From assembly GCA_937935245.1 (NCBI GenBank), contig CALGXX010000012.1:1-47760 (forward strand): 47,760 bases of DNA, given 5' to 3'. The number at the start of each line of letters is the position of its first letter. Positions within the stretch are counted from its first letter, which is position 1. Below are positions 39,594 to 47,733 of this stretch, piece after piece. The notes beneath the pieces were generated by a model. That model did not search any database and was not told where the DNA came from. It saw nothing but the letters and a program-made list of their open reading frames with translations. A program made the translations under genes and the position numbers. Source of the stretch: an uncultured Candidatus Saccharibacteria bacterium (lineage in GTDB: Bacteria > Patescibacteriota > Saccharimonadia > Saccharimonadales > Saccharimonadaceae).

Positions 39594-40818
39594 AATGCAT
39601 AATTTGGGGACGGTTTTCAAATTTGAAACGCTTAGAACACTGAAAAAACCGACGTTTTGGTTGACGGCATTGGGTTTTCCTCTGTTGATTGGCGTGCTGT
39701 ATGGCATTATGTTTTGGTCACAAAGCACGACTATTGAAGCGTCAAAAAATCTGGAAAAGCAAGAATTTTCGCTGGAAGTTACGGACGATTCGAAGTTGGT
39801 GAAGCCAGAATTACTGGCAGCAATTAAAGCCAAAACTGCCAAATCGAAAGAATCTGGAATTGACGACGTAAAAAATAATAAAGTTGACGCGTATGTTTAT
39901 TTTCCAAAGGATTTGAGCAAGCAAAAGGTTGAAGTTTATGGTAAAGATGTTGGGTTATTCCAAAACGGAAAATACAGCGCGGTGGCACAGAGTTTATTGA
40001 GTCAATCGGTAGCAAGCGGCGTCAGCCCAGCACAAATTGTAATTTTACGCGACAAAGTCCAATTGTCATCAACCACATATCTAGACGGAAAAGAGCATGG
40101 CGGCATTAATGAGATGATCGTGCCGGGAATGTTTTTGGTTGTTTTGTTCATTCTCATCAGTATTTTTGGCAATCAAATGCTCATTAGCACCACCGAGGAA
40201 AAAGAAAATCGCACGGTGGAAATGCTGCTTACGACCGTTAAAACCGACACTTTGATTACGGGTAAAATTCTGTCTTTGATGGTGTTGGCTTTGATTCAGA
40301 TTTTGGTAATTGTTTTGCCAGTTTTGGCGGGCTATTTGGCGTTTGGCTCAAAGTTGCAATTGCCTAATCTAGACTTGAGTACGCTCGTGTTTGATCCCGT
40401 GAGAATTGGTCTAGCGATCATAATTTTCTCCGCCAGCTTCACTCTATTTACGGGAATGTTGGTAACTTTGGGTGCGATGACGCCGACCGCCAAAGAAGCC
40501 AGCCAGTGGTTCGGAATTGTGATGATGCTATTTATTGGTCCATTTTACGGAATCACGGCGTTCGTTTCCTTCCCTGACTATTTCTTCGTTAAGTTCTTGT
40601 CGCTATTTCCATTCACCGCGCCGATTCCATTGTTATTACGAAACGCAATAGGCAATTTGCCGATTTGGGAAGCTTTGCTCGGTACGGCAATTTTGGTCGC
40701 TACAGCGGTGTTCGTTATGTGGCTATCGGTGCGCGTTTTCCGTTACGGCGCGATGTCTTATGATAGTAAATTATCTCTGTCGGCGTTGCGGACACGCCGA
40801 AAAGCTGGTAAAGTTTAA
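39586..40818 (+). CDS. ABC-2 type permease (NatB-like)
   Basis: 410 aa. One N-terminal membrane helix (about 23-43) precedes a large extracytoplasmic domain (about 45-175), then five or six helices in the C-terminal half, including the MLISTTEEKENRTVEMLLTT cytoplasmic segment characteristic of ABC-2 permeases. It should form the export channel with the ATPase just upstream. The substrate (ion, peptide or drug) cannot be read from sequence. Confidence 0.88.
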   Translation: MSKMHNLGTVFKFETLRTLKKPTFWLTALGFPLLIGVLYGIMFWSQSTTIEASKNLEKQEFSLEVTDDSKLVKPELLAAIKAKTAKSKESGIDDVKNNKVDAYVYFPKDLSKQKVEVYGKDVGLFQNGKYSAVAQSLLSQSVASGVSPAQIVILRDKVQLSSTTYLDGKEHGGINEMIVPGMFLVVLFILISIFGNQMLISTTEEKENRTVEMLLTTVKTDTLITGKILSLMVLALIQILVIVLPVLAGYLAFGSKLQLPNLDLSTLVFDPVRIGLAIIIFSASFTLFTGMLVTLGAMTPTAKEASQWFGIVMMLFIGPFYGITAFVSFPDYFFVKFLSLFPFTAPIPLLLRNAIGNLPIWEALLGTAILVATAVFVMWLSVRVFRYGAMSYDSKLSLSALRTRRKAGKV

Positions 40819-40820
40819 TT

Positions 40821-41954
40821 ATGAAAGTACGTATAGAGATAGACACGAAAACATTTGTGCGATTTTGGCTGGTCGTGATGGGCTTTGGTCTGGCTGGTTT
40901 GGCAATTTATTCCGCGAAGGATGCGCTGGTTTTATTGGGGATTTCCCTGTTTTTGGCGTTGGCGTTGAATCGTCCAGTTGCAGCAATTGCTAAAAAACTT
41001 CCTGGAAAAAGCCGATTAGGCGGCACGGCGCTGGCATATACGACGCTGGTTTTGCTTTTGGGCTGTGTAATCTGGTTTGTTATTCCGCCAATTGTCCAGC
41101 AATCTGCCAAATTCGTCGAGAGCATTCCGAGTATAATCGACCAAGCCAGCTCACAGTGGCGTGGCGTTAATGATTTTATTGATAAGAATAATTTGCGCCC
41201 ACAGGTCGATTCGATGATGGAAAACATTAAACAGCAATCTTCGTCTTGGGCGACGAGCGTTGGCACGAATCTGTTGTCCAGCGTTGGTTCTTTGGCGTCA
41301 TTCTTAGGATCGTTATTCTTGGTGTTGGTGCTGTCATTCCTGATGCTCCTTGAGGGTCCAACTTGGGTGAAGCGTTTGTGGGGACTATACAACGACGAAG
41401 AAAAGATGGAGCGTCATAAGAAGCTGGTCGGTCGTATGTATAACGTGATTACGGGATATGTTTCTGGGCAATTGACAGTTTCTGGAATCGATGCGATATT
41501 ATCAGGCTTCGTGGTGTTTGTGCTGAGCTTGACGTTCCCTGTCATAAATTCCAATTTGGCAATGCTCACCGTTATGGCGACGTTTGTGTTGACGCTAATT
41601 CCGATGTTTGGCGCAACAATTGCTGGCGCGTTGATATCGCTACTGCTGTTCTTCAATAATATGACAGCGGGCGTTATTTACGCGATTTATTTCGTGATTT
41701 ATCAACAGATTGAGAATAACTTTGTTTCTCCGTCCATCCAATCAAAGAAGGTTGAGCTGTCGGCTCTGACTGTCTTGGTTGCGGTGACAATTGGTTTATA
41801 TGTCGGCGGCCTATTGGGCGGCTTGGTTGCTATTCCAGCCGCTGGCGTCGTGAAAGTTTTGCTGGACAATTACTTGGAGCAAGCCAAGTCTAACCGCGTC
41901 GAAAACGAAAAGCCGCTTAATAAATTAGTTAAGAAATTGAAAAACGAAGATTAA
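40821..41954 (+). CDS. AI-2E family transporter
   Basis: 377 aa with about seven to eight membrane helices. There is a central extracellular segment (IPSIIDQASSQWRGVND) and the late motif NFVSPSIQSKKVELSALTVLVAVTIG with GLLGGLVAIPAAGVVKVLL, typical of the AI-2E/PerM family (signal, Na+/H+ or other efflux). It starts 2 nt after the permease stop, so it is the third gene of this operon. The substrate is unknown. Confidence 0.88.
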   Translation: MKVRIEIDTKTFVRFWLVVMGFGLAGLAIYSAKDALVLLGISLFLALALNRPVAAIAKKLPGKSRLGGTALAYTTLVLLLGCVIWFVIPPIVQQSAKFVESIPSIIDQASSQWRGVNDFIDKNNLRPQVDSMMENIKQQSSSWATSVGTNLLSSVGSLASFLGSLFLVLVLSFLMLLEGPTWVKRLWGLYNDEEKMERHKKLVGRMYNVITGYVSGQLTVSGIDAILSGFVVFVLSLTFPVINSNLAMLTVMATFVLTLIPMFGATIAGALISLLLFFNNMTAGVIYAIYFVIYQQIENNFVSPSIQSKKVELSALTVLVAVTIGLYVGGLLGGLVAIPAAGVVKVLLDNYLEQAKSNRVENEKPLNKLVKKLKNED

Positions 41955-41973
41955 TTAGCACGAAATAAAAATA

Positions 41974-41997
41974 TAGCCCGTTGAATCCAGCGGGCTA
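41974..41997 (-). terminator. Terminator shared by cysS and the exporter operon
   Basis: TAGCCCG / CGGGCTA stem with a 10-nt loop. On the minus strand a T-rich run follows (TATTTTTATTT); the stem overlaps the cysS stop codon. On the plus strand the tail is weaker. Confidence 0.7.
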
Positions 41998-43428
41998 TTT
42001 CCATGTCCAAACGCTGCCACTTGGCGTATCACGAACAGCAACGCCGGCCTGAAGAAGTTCATCGCGAATTCTGTCGGATTCTTCCCAATTTTTCTCTGCG
42101 CGTGCTTGACGTCGCTGGATAATCAGCCTCTTCAAATCGTCAGTAATATCGGGCGTAGACTCAGCCAAATCTAGCCCTAAAATCTCGTCGATCTCATCAA
42201 TAAACTGTACTAAACTCTGTCGATGAATTTTATCAAGCGGCGTATGATCCAACTTTGAAAATACTTCATCAATTAACGCCAGTGCGCCTGGAGTATCCAA
42301 ATCATCGTTCAATTTCTCGACCAACGCCTGGCGTCCCGCTAATAACGAAACCGAATCGTCCTGCTCGTCCTTATCATCGTCATCTTCCAGCGTGTCATGA
42401 GTCTGATGCCTCAGAACCGCGTAATCCCGCCAATGGTTCAGCCGCGCCTGCGCTGCTTCCAGAATTTCCCAGGTAAAATTGCCCTCCGTCTGATAATGCT
42501 TACTGAGAATCGCCAACTTAAACGCCATCGGACTAAACCCTCGCGAAATAATATCGTCCAGCGTAATAATATTCCCCAGAGATTTGCTCATCTTTCGGCC
42601 GTCGACTTTTATGTGATTATTGTGTAGCCAAATCTGAGAAAATTGTTTTCCAGTCAAACTTTCGCTCTGGGCAATTTCATTCGTGTGATGAACTGGAATA
42701 TGATCAATCCCGCCAGCGTGAATATCGATGGAATCGCCGAGCGTTTCACGAGCAATTGTCGAGCATTCCAGATGCCAGCCAGGAAAGCCAATCCCCCACT
42801 GACTATCCCATTCCATATCGCGCTTGGCGTCTTTTGGCGAAAACTTCCAGACGGCGAAGTCAGTAATATTGCGCTTTCCCTCAACGCTCACTCTGGCGCC
42901 AGCTTCCAGGCCCGCCACGTCCAGCCGCGCCAATTTTCCGTAATCCTTCAAAAGCGACGTATCAAAATACATGCCGTCGCCGTCGATTTTATATAAAAAT
43001 CCTTTTTCATCCAGTCCTTTTGCGAAGTCAATCTGTTGCTGAATATAATCCGTCGCCCGCACCAAATAGTCAGGTTTTATCAATTTCAGCACGTCGTAAG
43101 CCTCGTGATTGGCTATGGAAATATATCTTTCTGCCACATTCCAGGCAGTCTTCCCCTCGCGGCGCGCACCTTTTTCCATTTTGTCCTCGCCGTTATCGTC
43201 ATCACTTGTCAAATGTCCAACGTCGGTGATGTTTTGCGTTCGAATAACGGGAATATCTTGCCAGCGCAGCAATCGTACCAACACATCCCAGTAAATATAG
43301 CCAACCCAGTTGCCAATGTGCGGCTGCGAATACACCGTTAGACCACAGGTGTAAAACTTGACCGTTTCTCTGTCAAGTGGCGTCAGTTCATCTTTCCGTC
43401 TAGTGAGCGTGTTATAGAGTTTTATCAT
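41995..43428 (-). CDS. cysS: Cysteinyl-tRNA synthetase
   Basis: 477 aa class I synthetase. Zinc and HIGH region: FYTCGLTVYSQPHIGNWVGY (first zinc Cys in YTCG, HIGN box); second zinc site GWHLECSTIA and H-x-x-E in HHTNEIAQSE; KMSKS loop GRKMSKSLGN. All in the usual order. TACAAT at 43436-43441 ends 7 nt before the ATG. Confidence 0.97.
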   Translation of the reverse strand: MIKLYNTLTRRKDELTPLDRETVKFYTCGLTVYSQPHIGNWVGYIYWDVLVRLLRWQDIPVIRTQNITDVGHLTSDDDNGEDKMEKGARREGKTAWNVAERYISIANHEAYDVLKLIKPDYLVRATDYIQQQIDFAKGLDEKGFLYKIDGDGMYFDTSLLKDYGKLARLDVAGLEAGARVSVEGKRNITDFAVWKFSPKDAKRDMEWDSQWGIGFPGWHLECSTIARETLGDSIDIHAGGIDHIPVHHTNEIAQSESLTGKQFSQIWLHNNHIKVDGRKMSKSLGNIITLDDIISRGFSPMAFKLAILSKHYQTEGNFTWEILEAAQARLNHWRDYAVLRHQTHDTLEDDDDKDEQDDSVSLLAGRQALVEKLNDDLDTPGALALIDEVFSKLDHTPLDKIHRQSLVQFIDEIDEILGLDLAESTPDITDDLKRLIIQRRQARAEKNWEESDRIRDELLQAGVAVRDTPSGSVWTWK

Positions 43429-43471
43429 TAGTTCTATTGTACGGCACTCTGGTTAGTTTTTCAAAATTGAC

Positions 43472-43496
43472 ATAAAAAACAGCCCCAGTTGGGACT
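43472..43496 (-). terminator. Terminator after the 171-aa unknown gene
   Basis: AGTCCC / GGGGCT stem with loop AACT, then GTTTTTTATG on the minus strand. Confidence 0.75.
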
Positions 43497-43511
43497 TAAT
43501 AATTTCCAATG

Positions 43512-43557
43512 AATAGTGACAAGTAGCCTTTATAAAAAAGAACAACTTGTCGCTATT
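43512..43557. repeat. 13-bp inverted repeat downstream of the 171-aa unknown gene
   Basis: AATAGTGACAAGT and ACTTGTCGCTATT pair over 13 bp with one G-U when read on the plus strand, with a 20-nt loop. The minus-strand copy has a C-A mismatch instead. Confidence 0.55.
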
Positions 43558-43578
43558 GTGTGTACTAGTAGATAGCCC

Positions 43579-44094
43579 TCAGTTGGCGTTTTTTGCCATT
43601 CTTAGGAGGGAGTTTGTGAGTAGCATCTCATAGTTGATGCTATCGAGCGCATAGCACGATATAGGGTTAGTGTACACAATGAGACGAAGAGGAACTATGC
43701 TGAGGCGGCATTCCTTTTCCGCTAGCTTAATCTCAGCGTCGGTAATGAGCGAAGGAAGTTTCATAGTGATGTCTTTGCCTAACCTATCTGCTGCTGCATA
43801 CAAGCTACTTGGGGAAGCCCACTTCTGTACCTCTGGACAGTGCCGATAGGCTGCAATAGTGAACACGCATCTCTCGATGCGGTTTAGTATTTCTAGCAGA
43901 CTATCGGTCTGACCGTAGGCGTCCCTAAAATCTTTAACTAACTTCTCCCGGCCAAGACAAATGTCCTCAAATAGCTTCCAATCGAGTTTACTTACTTGGA
44001 CCGTAATAGGCTTAACGATCGGCTCCTCGAGTTGGCTGTCAAAGATAAGGAGTTCTCCTCTGCACTTACCCGTTCGAGCATCGATGAGTTCCAT
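43579..44094 (-). CDS. Hypothetical protein, SD-led single gene (171 aa)
   Basis: Soluble, no membrane segment, five Cys. A basic/acidic middle (LGREKLVKDFRDAYGQTDSLLEILNRIERC) looks helical. No family recognised. GAGGGAG lies 4 nt before the ATG. A TTGACA promoter at 44277-44305 gives a leader of about 175 nt, which is exceptional in this window, and a terminator follows. Composition differs from the neighbours (more G+C-balanced codons). Similar architecture to the 82-aa and 54-aa minigenes. Confidence 0.6.
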   Translation of the reverse strand: MELIDARTGKCRGELLIFDSQLEEPIVKPITVQVSKLDWKLFEDICLGREKLVKDFRDAYGQTDSLLEILNRIERCVFTIAAYRHCPEVQKWASPSSLYAAADRLGKDITMKLPSLITDAEIKLAEKECRLSIVPLRLIVYTNPISCYALDSINYEMLLTNSLLRMAKNAN

Positions 44095-44276
44095 CGTTCT
44101 CCCTCTCTTCTCATCCTCGCGGGTGCGCGATAGTATATTGTTCTTTAATATACGAGATGAGATTTCATTCCTCTTTCCATTTTTCTAAAAAAGTAATAAA
44201 ACCTCACCTCGTGTATTTTGGCTGCTTGTCAAAGTACGCTTTCGGACAAAACATTTGTTCCGTCAACAAAAGCTAA

Positions 44277-44305
44277 TATATATCACTAATAGAATAAAAT
44301 GTCAA
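44277..44305 (-). promoter_or_regulatory. Promoter of the 171-aa unknown gene
   Basis: TTGACA (44305-44300) and TATATA (44282-44277) with 17 bp between them; a TATATT two bases further on is an alternative -10. Confidence 0.65.
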
Positions 44306-44442
44306 TAGATTTTGTCAAAAATGTGGTATAATATTTTTTCTCAACTCTGTTACGGTTGTAAAAGATTTTTCTACTATTTGTAAGAATCGCTAAATAAATT
44401 ACTAATCCAGCCTCTGCTTCGCCGCCAGATCAGACCTCATAC

Positions 44443-44471
44443 TTGACGAAATAAGATATTTAATATGTAAT
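44443..44471 (+). promoter_or_regulatory. Promoter of the putative zincin gene
   Basis: TTGACG (44443-44448), 17 bp, TGTAAT (44466-44471), then 7 nt to the ATG: a leaderless start with a good -35. Confidence 0.65.
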
Positions 44472-44478
44472 AAGAAGT

Positions 44479-45327
44479 ATGAGAGAAATAATGCAGGCGC
44501 CTCAGCCAATACTCAGCTACGATAAGCCCATTGAGCTAGACTATTTGGAGCGTATGAAAGATAGATTGATAGGTGCTTTAGAGGAGCCTGAGATAATTGA
44601 TACGCTGGGGGCTCTAGCCTTAAGGCTATGTGGTACGGCTCAAATGTTGGAGCCTATGGAATATGTTGAAGGCGAAGAGTTGGGCGATAGTCATCCTGAT
44701 TTAGACTGGACAGATAAAAATATAATACCGCTTATCTGTAGTAATAAGTTTGTTGTTTCTGGAAGGCAGATATCTCCTATGCCAGTGCAGAAAGATAGAA
44801 TAGAAAAAACTCTTGTCGGAGACATGCGTGTTTTTTTAGATGATATGTATCGTTATTTAGAGGAGGATTACCCGCCCACAAAAATAGAAAGAACAGATGC
44901 TGGTGTTGACGGTTTTTGTTATACTAGTATTTGCAAAATGGAAGACGCCTGGACAAGCTCTTATGTGCGTCTTCGCCCTGTTATTAGTGTGGCTCAGAGT
45001 GGACTGATATGTGTTGATACTGCCACGTTGGGTCACGAAACGTCTCATGCGTATGATCGTATTGTTAATCCAGTTTCGGAAATAAACCCTACTGAATCCA
45101 ATCAAATAAAACTTCGTTCTGAATTGCAAGCTTATGCCGTGGGTAAAGTGATTCAGGATTATCTTGCATATAATGATGGAATAGAATTTAGTCACCCTGA
45201 TGTGCAAGATCGAGTAGAAGAGATACGAAGAAAAGTTAACGGTCCTCTACGGTCTGAGGGCGCATTTGATGTGAATGATGATTTGATAGAGCAACTAGAT
45301 AGAGCAGGCCTGAGAGGTATATATTGA
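44479..45327 (+). CDS. Putative zincin-type metallopeptidase, unknown family
   Basis: 282 aa. TATLGHETSHAYDR contains HExxH (about residues 187-191), and LRSELQAYAVGKVIQDYL about 30 residues later offers a Glu as third zinc ligand, the layout of a gluzincin-like helix pair. The N-terminal 180 residues are unrecognised. No signal peptide or membrane segment, so probably cytoplasmic. Codon use is less biased and more A+T-rich than in the housekeeping genes. The start is set by the promoter ending 7 nt upstream. Confidence 0.55.
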   Translation: MREIMQAPQPILSYDKPIELDYLERMKDRLIGALEEPEIIDTLGALALRLCGTAQMLEPMEYVEGEELGDSHPDLDWTDKNIIPLICSNKFVVSGRQISPMPVQKDRIEKTLVGDMRVFLDDMYRYLEEDYPPTKIERTDAGVDGFCYTSICKMEDAWTSSYVRLRPVISVAQSGLICVDTATLGHETSHAYDRIVNPVSEINPTESNQIKLRSELQAYAVGKVIQDYLAYNDGIEFSHPDVQDRVEEIRRKVNGPLRSEGAFDVNDDLIEQLDRAGLRGIY

Positions 45328-45339
45328 TAGCGTAGTGGG

Positions 45340-46320
45340 TCAATATTCTGTTTGCAGAGCCTGATCCGTCGCTGTAACTAATTCCCTTACGATTTCGTCA
45401 TAGTTTTCATATACGCGGAATCCTGCCGCGTACGGATGGCCGCCGCCGCCAAAATATCCAGCTACGGTGTCAGCGATTGGTAAATTACCTCGTAAGCGCG
45501 CAGTTAATTTGCCGTCAGGGTAAGTTTTAATAACACAACTAAGCGCCACGCCTTCAACCAGCCGCAATTCATCACCAATCAACGCACCAGGATTATAAGC
45601 GTCGCTGTAGGCTTGGATTTCCTCAAATGGCACATGCACCAGTGCCAATTGTCCGTCTAATAAATATTCGATTCGCTCGATCAATTTTCCCTTGTACGTC
45701 AAAATTTCTGGCGATTTTTTCATAAATTCGCGTCGTCGTTCTTCAATTTCTGCGTTGGAAGCGCCCAGTTCTGTAAGTTCTCCCGCCGTATGGAAAGTCT
45801 GAGCCGTGGTGTTTTGCGTAGTAAGCCCCAGGCTATCGCTCATAATAGCTATCAATAAATCTTCGGCCGCCTGAGGATTTATCTTCCAGTCAGAATGCTT
45901 GAATAGTTTATATAGCAATTCCCCGGTCGCCACGACGGTTTTTGATAACATAATATGGTCAAAGCTGAGCGTCGATTCGGCTGTGTGATGATCGATAACC
46001 AGAGTCGGGTGCGTTTCTAAGAAATGTCGTGCGCCGGGAGTTTCTAATACCTTGCTAAGAAGGACGTCCGCGCTTGTGTCAACAATTATTGCAGCGTCAG
46101 CTTGAAATGGAAAATCATTCTGTACCCTATCCCAGCCGCGAATATAATGTAGGTATTTTGGAATATCTACAGGGCAATATAAAGTGACAGTCTTCCCTAG
46201 GTCATTTAATACTTCTTCTAGCGCCAAGCTTGAGCCTAGGCTGTCGCCGTCGGGGTTTTCGGCTTGAATAATAACTATATTGTTTGCGGATTGGATAAAT
46301 TGTTGAGCTGTATCTAGCAT
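45340..46320 (-). CDS. nrnA: DHH/DHHA1 phosphoesterase, NrnA-like (oligoribonuclease / pAp phosphatase)
   Basis: 326 aa. DHH domain metal motifs: NPDGDSLGSS (about 20-29), AAIIVDTSAD, LVIDHHTAES (the DHH), and AIMSDSLGLTT. The DHHA1 domain ends in FGGGGHPYAAGFRV, which binds substrate. It degrades short RNA oligomers or pAp in the cytoplasm; which one dominates cannot be told. TATAAT at 46328-46333 ends 7 nt before the ATG. Confidence 0.9.
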   Translation of the reverse strand: MLDTAQQFIQSANNIVIIQAENPDGDSLGSSLALEEVLNDLGKTVTLYCPVDIPKYLHYIRGWDRVQNDFPFQADAAIIVDTSADVLLSKVLETPGARHFLETHPTLVIDHHTAESTLSFDHIMLSKTVVATGELLYKLFKHSDWKINPQAAEDLLIAIMSDSLGLTTQNTTAQTFHTAGELTELGASNAEIEERRREFMKKSPEILTYKGKLIERIEYLLDGQLALVHVPFEEIQAYSDAYNPGALIGDELRLVEGVALSCVIKTYPDGKLTARLRGNLPIADTVAGYFGGGGHPYAAGFRVYENYDEIVRELVTATDQALQTEY

Positions 46321-46456
46321 ATTATTTATTATAACAAATGATTTTTACTCTAATATAATATATATTGTTTTTAATTACATAAGTGGTATAATATGTGATG
46401 GACTATTAAAAATACTGCGCAATCGAAAAAAACATAAACATTTTTATAAATTATTA

Positions 46457-46485
46457 TTGACAAAATATAAAGATTGTGCTAGTAT
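46457..46485 (+). promoter_or_regulatory. Strong promoter of the LPXTG surface protein gene
   Basis: TTGACA (46457-46462), 17 bp, TAGTAT (46480-46485). A leader of about 37 nt with AGAGGAG 5 nt before the ATG follows. Confidence 0.8.
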
Positions 46486-46528
46486 GAGGACATAAAGCCT
46501 GAAGATAGGGCTGGAAAGAGGAGTTTTT

Positions 46529-47710
46529 ATGAACAAATTTAAGAAAATCGGCATCGCTATCTCTCTGGGATTCGCTATGCTCGGTGGAATCTGGTTGGCA
46601 TCACCTTCACAGGCTGCCGGCTGTAACAAATTTAACGTTGTATACTGTGGTACGCATTCTATGTCAGAATTGCAAACAGCATACAGCCGTACAGAAATTA
46701 AAGAACTATATAAAGAATGGTACATTACCAGTACTATGATCCAAGGTGGATCAAACATGCGTGAGGGTGTAGTTGACGCAAACGGTAACATTACTGTTGA
46801 CGGTCGTGTCGTGGCTACAAACTCTATAACCGTACAGTCTAAGGCTGGTACTCGTCAGCCACAGCCACAGCGTAGCTACAAGACTTCAAACGGATACACT
46901 TACTACCAATATCCAACTGGTCAAAGCTTCGTTGACGGCCCTAAGAGTTACAAAATGTATGCATGGTTTGACAACGACGGTAAGTTTATCACTGGTGTGA
47001 TTAAAGACTGTGGTAACCCAGTTTGGGGTACTCCAACAACACCTCCTGCAAAACCTGCATTAACATGTGACGCATTGCAAGTTCTAAAAATTGAAGACAA
47101 CACCTACAAGTTTGTTGTAAACGCAACCGCTAAGAACGGTGCAAGCATCACCAGCTACACATACAACTTTGGTGACGGTACAACTAAGACTATTAACTCA
47201 TCTACAATTGAACACACTTACACAAAGTACGGCAACTTCAAGGTTACTGTAATCGTAAATGGTAAAGAAAACGGCGAAGTCAAGAAACAAAGTCCAAACT
47301 GTGAAAAGACTATCGTAATCGAACCTGAAACAAAACTTCAAGTTTGTGACCTTAAGACTAAGAAATATGTAGAGATTAAGAAGTCAGAATTTGATAAAAG
47401 TAAGTACTCAACAAATCCAAACGATTGTAAAGAAGCACCTGCTAAGATCACAATCTGTGTAATCGATAAAAAAGAGCTTCGTGAAATCAAGAAGGAAGAA
47501 TACAACGAGTCAAAGCACACAACTGACTTGAGCAAGTGTAAGGAAGTTCCTACTACACCTACTACCCCTACACCAAACACTCCTTCAACACCAACACCTA
47601 GCCCAGAATTGCCAAAGACTGGTGCAAGTGACGCGATCATGTCAGCACTAGGCCTAGGTGGACTAACTACAGCTACTATCGCTTACATCGCTAGCCGCCG
47701 CCAAATGTAA
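46529..47710 (+). CDS. LPXTG-anchored surface protein with PKD domain
   Basis: 393 aa. Signal peptide with basic start and hydrophobic core (about 1-30, ending SPSQAAG). A Cys-containing N-terminal domain precedes a PKD fold at about 205-250 (TYNFGDGTTKTI, EHTYTKYGNFKVTV). Two tandem ~37-residue units each show C...IKK-E(F/Y)-SK...CKE (about 268-340). A Thr/Pro linker leads to LPKTG (361-365), a hydrophobic helix and RRQM. Sortase should cleave between Thr and Gly and fix it to the envelope. Codons are strongly biased (AAC, AAG, GGT), suggesting abundance. Confidence 0.93.
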   Translation: MNKFKKIGIAISLGFAMLGGIWLASPSQAAGCNKFNVVYCGTHSMSELQTAYSRTEIKELYKEWYITSTMIQGGSNMREGVVDANGNITVDGRVVATNSITVQSKAGTRQPQPQRSYKTSNGYTYYQYPTGQSFVDGPKSYKMYAWFDNDGKFITGVIKDCGNPVWGTPTTPPAKPALTCDALQVLKIEDNTYKFVVNATAKNGASITSYTYNFGDGTTKTINSSTIEHTYTKYGNFKVTVIVNGKENGEVKKQSPNCEKTIVIEPETKLQVCDLKTKKYVEIKKSEFDKSKYSTNPNDCKEAPAKITICVIDKKELREIKKEEYNESKHTTDLSKCKEVPTTPTTPTPNTPSTPTPSPELPKTGASDAIMSALGLGGLTTATIAYIASRRQM

Positions 47711-47733
47711 TAAGCTAAGCTAGCAACGAAATA

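Larger units (their letters stand above)
44095..44478. other. 384-bp intergenic region with divergent promoters and a long leader
   Basis: Towards the minus gene: a TTGACA promoter (44277-44305) and a leader of about 175 nt with an 11-codon frame (starting MERGMK) just before the Shine-Dalgarno region; no convincing riboswitch fold was found by eye. Towards the plus gene: TGG-TATAAT at about 44334-44342 and a second promoter at 44443-44471. No protein gene is seen. Confidence 0.5.
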
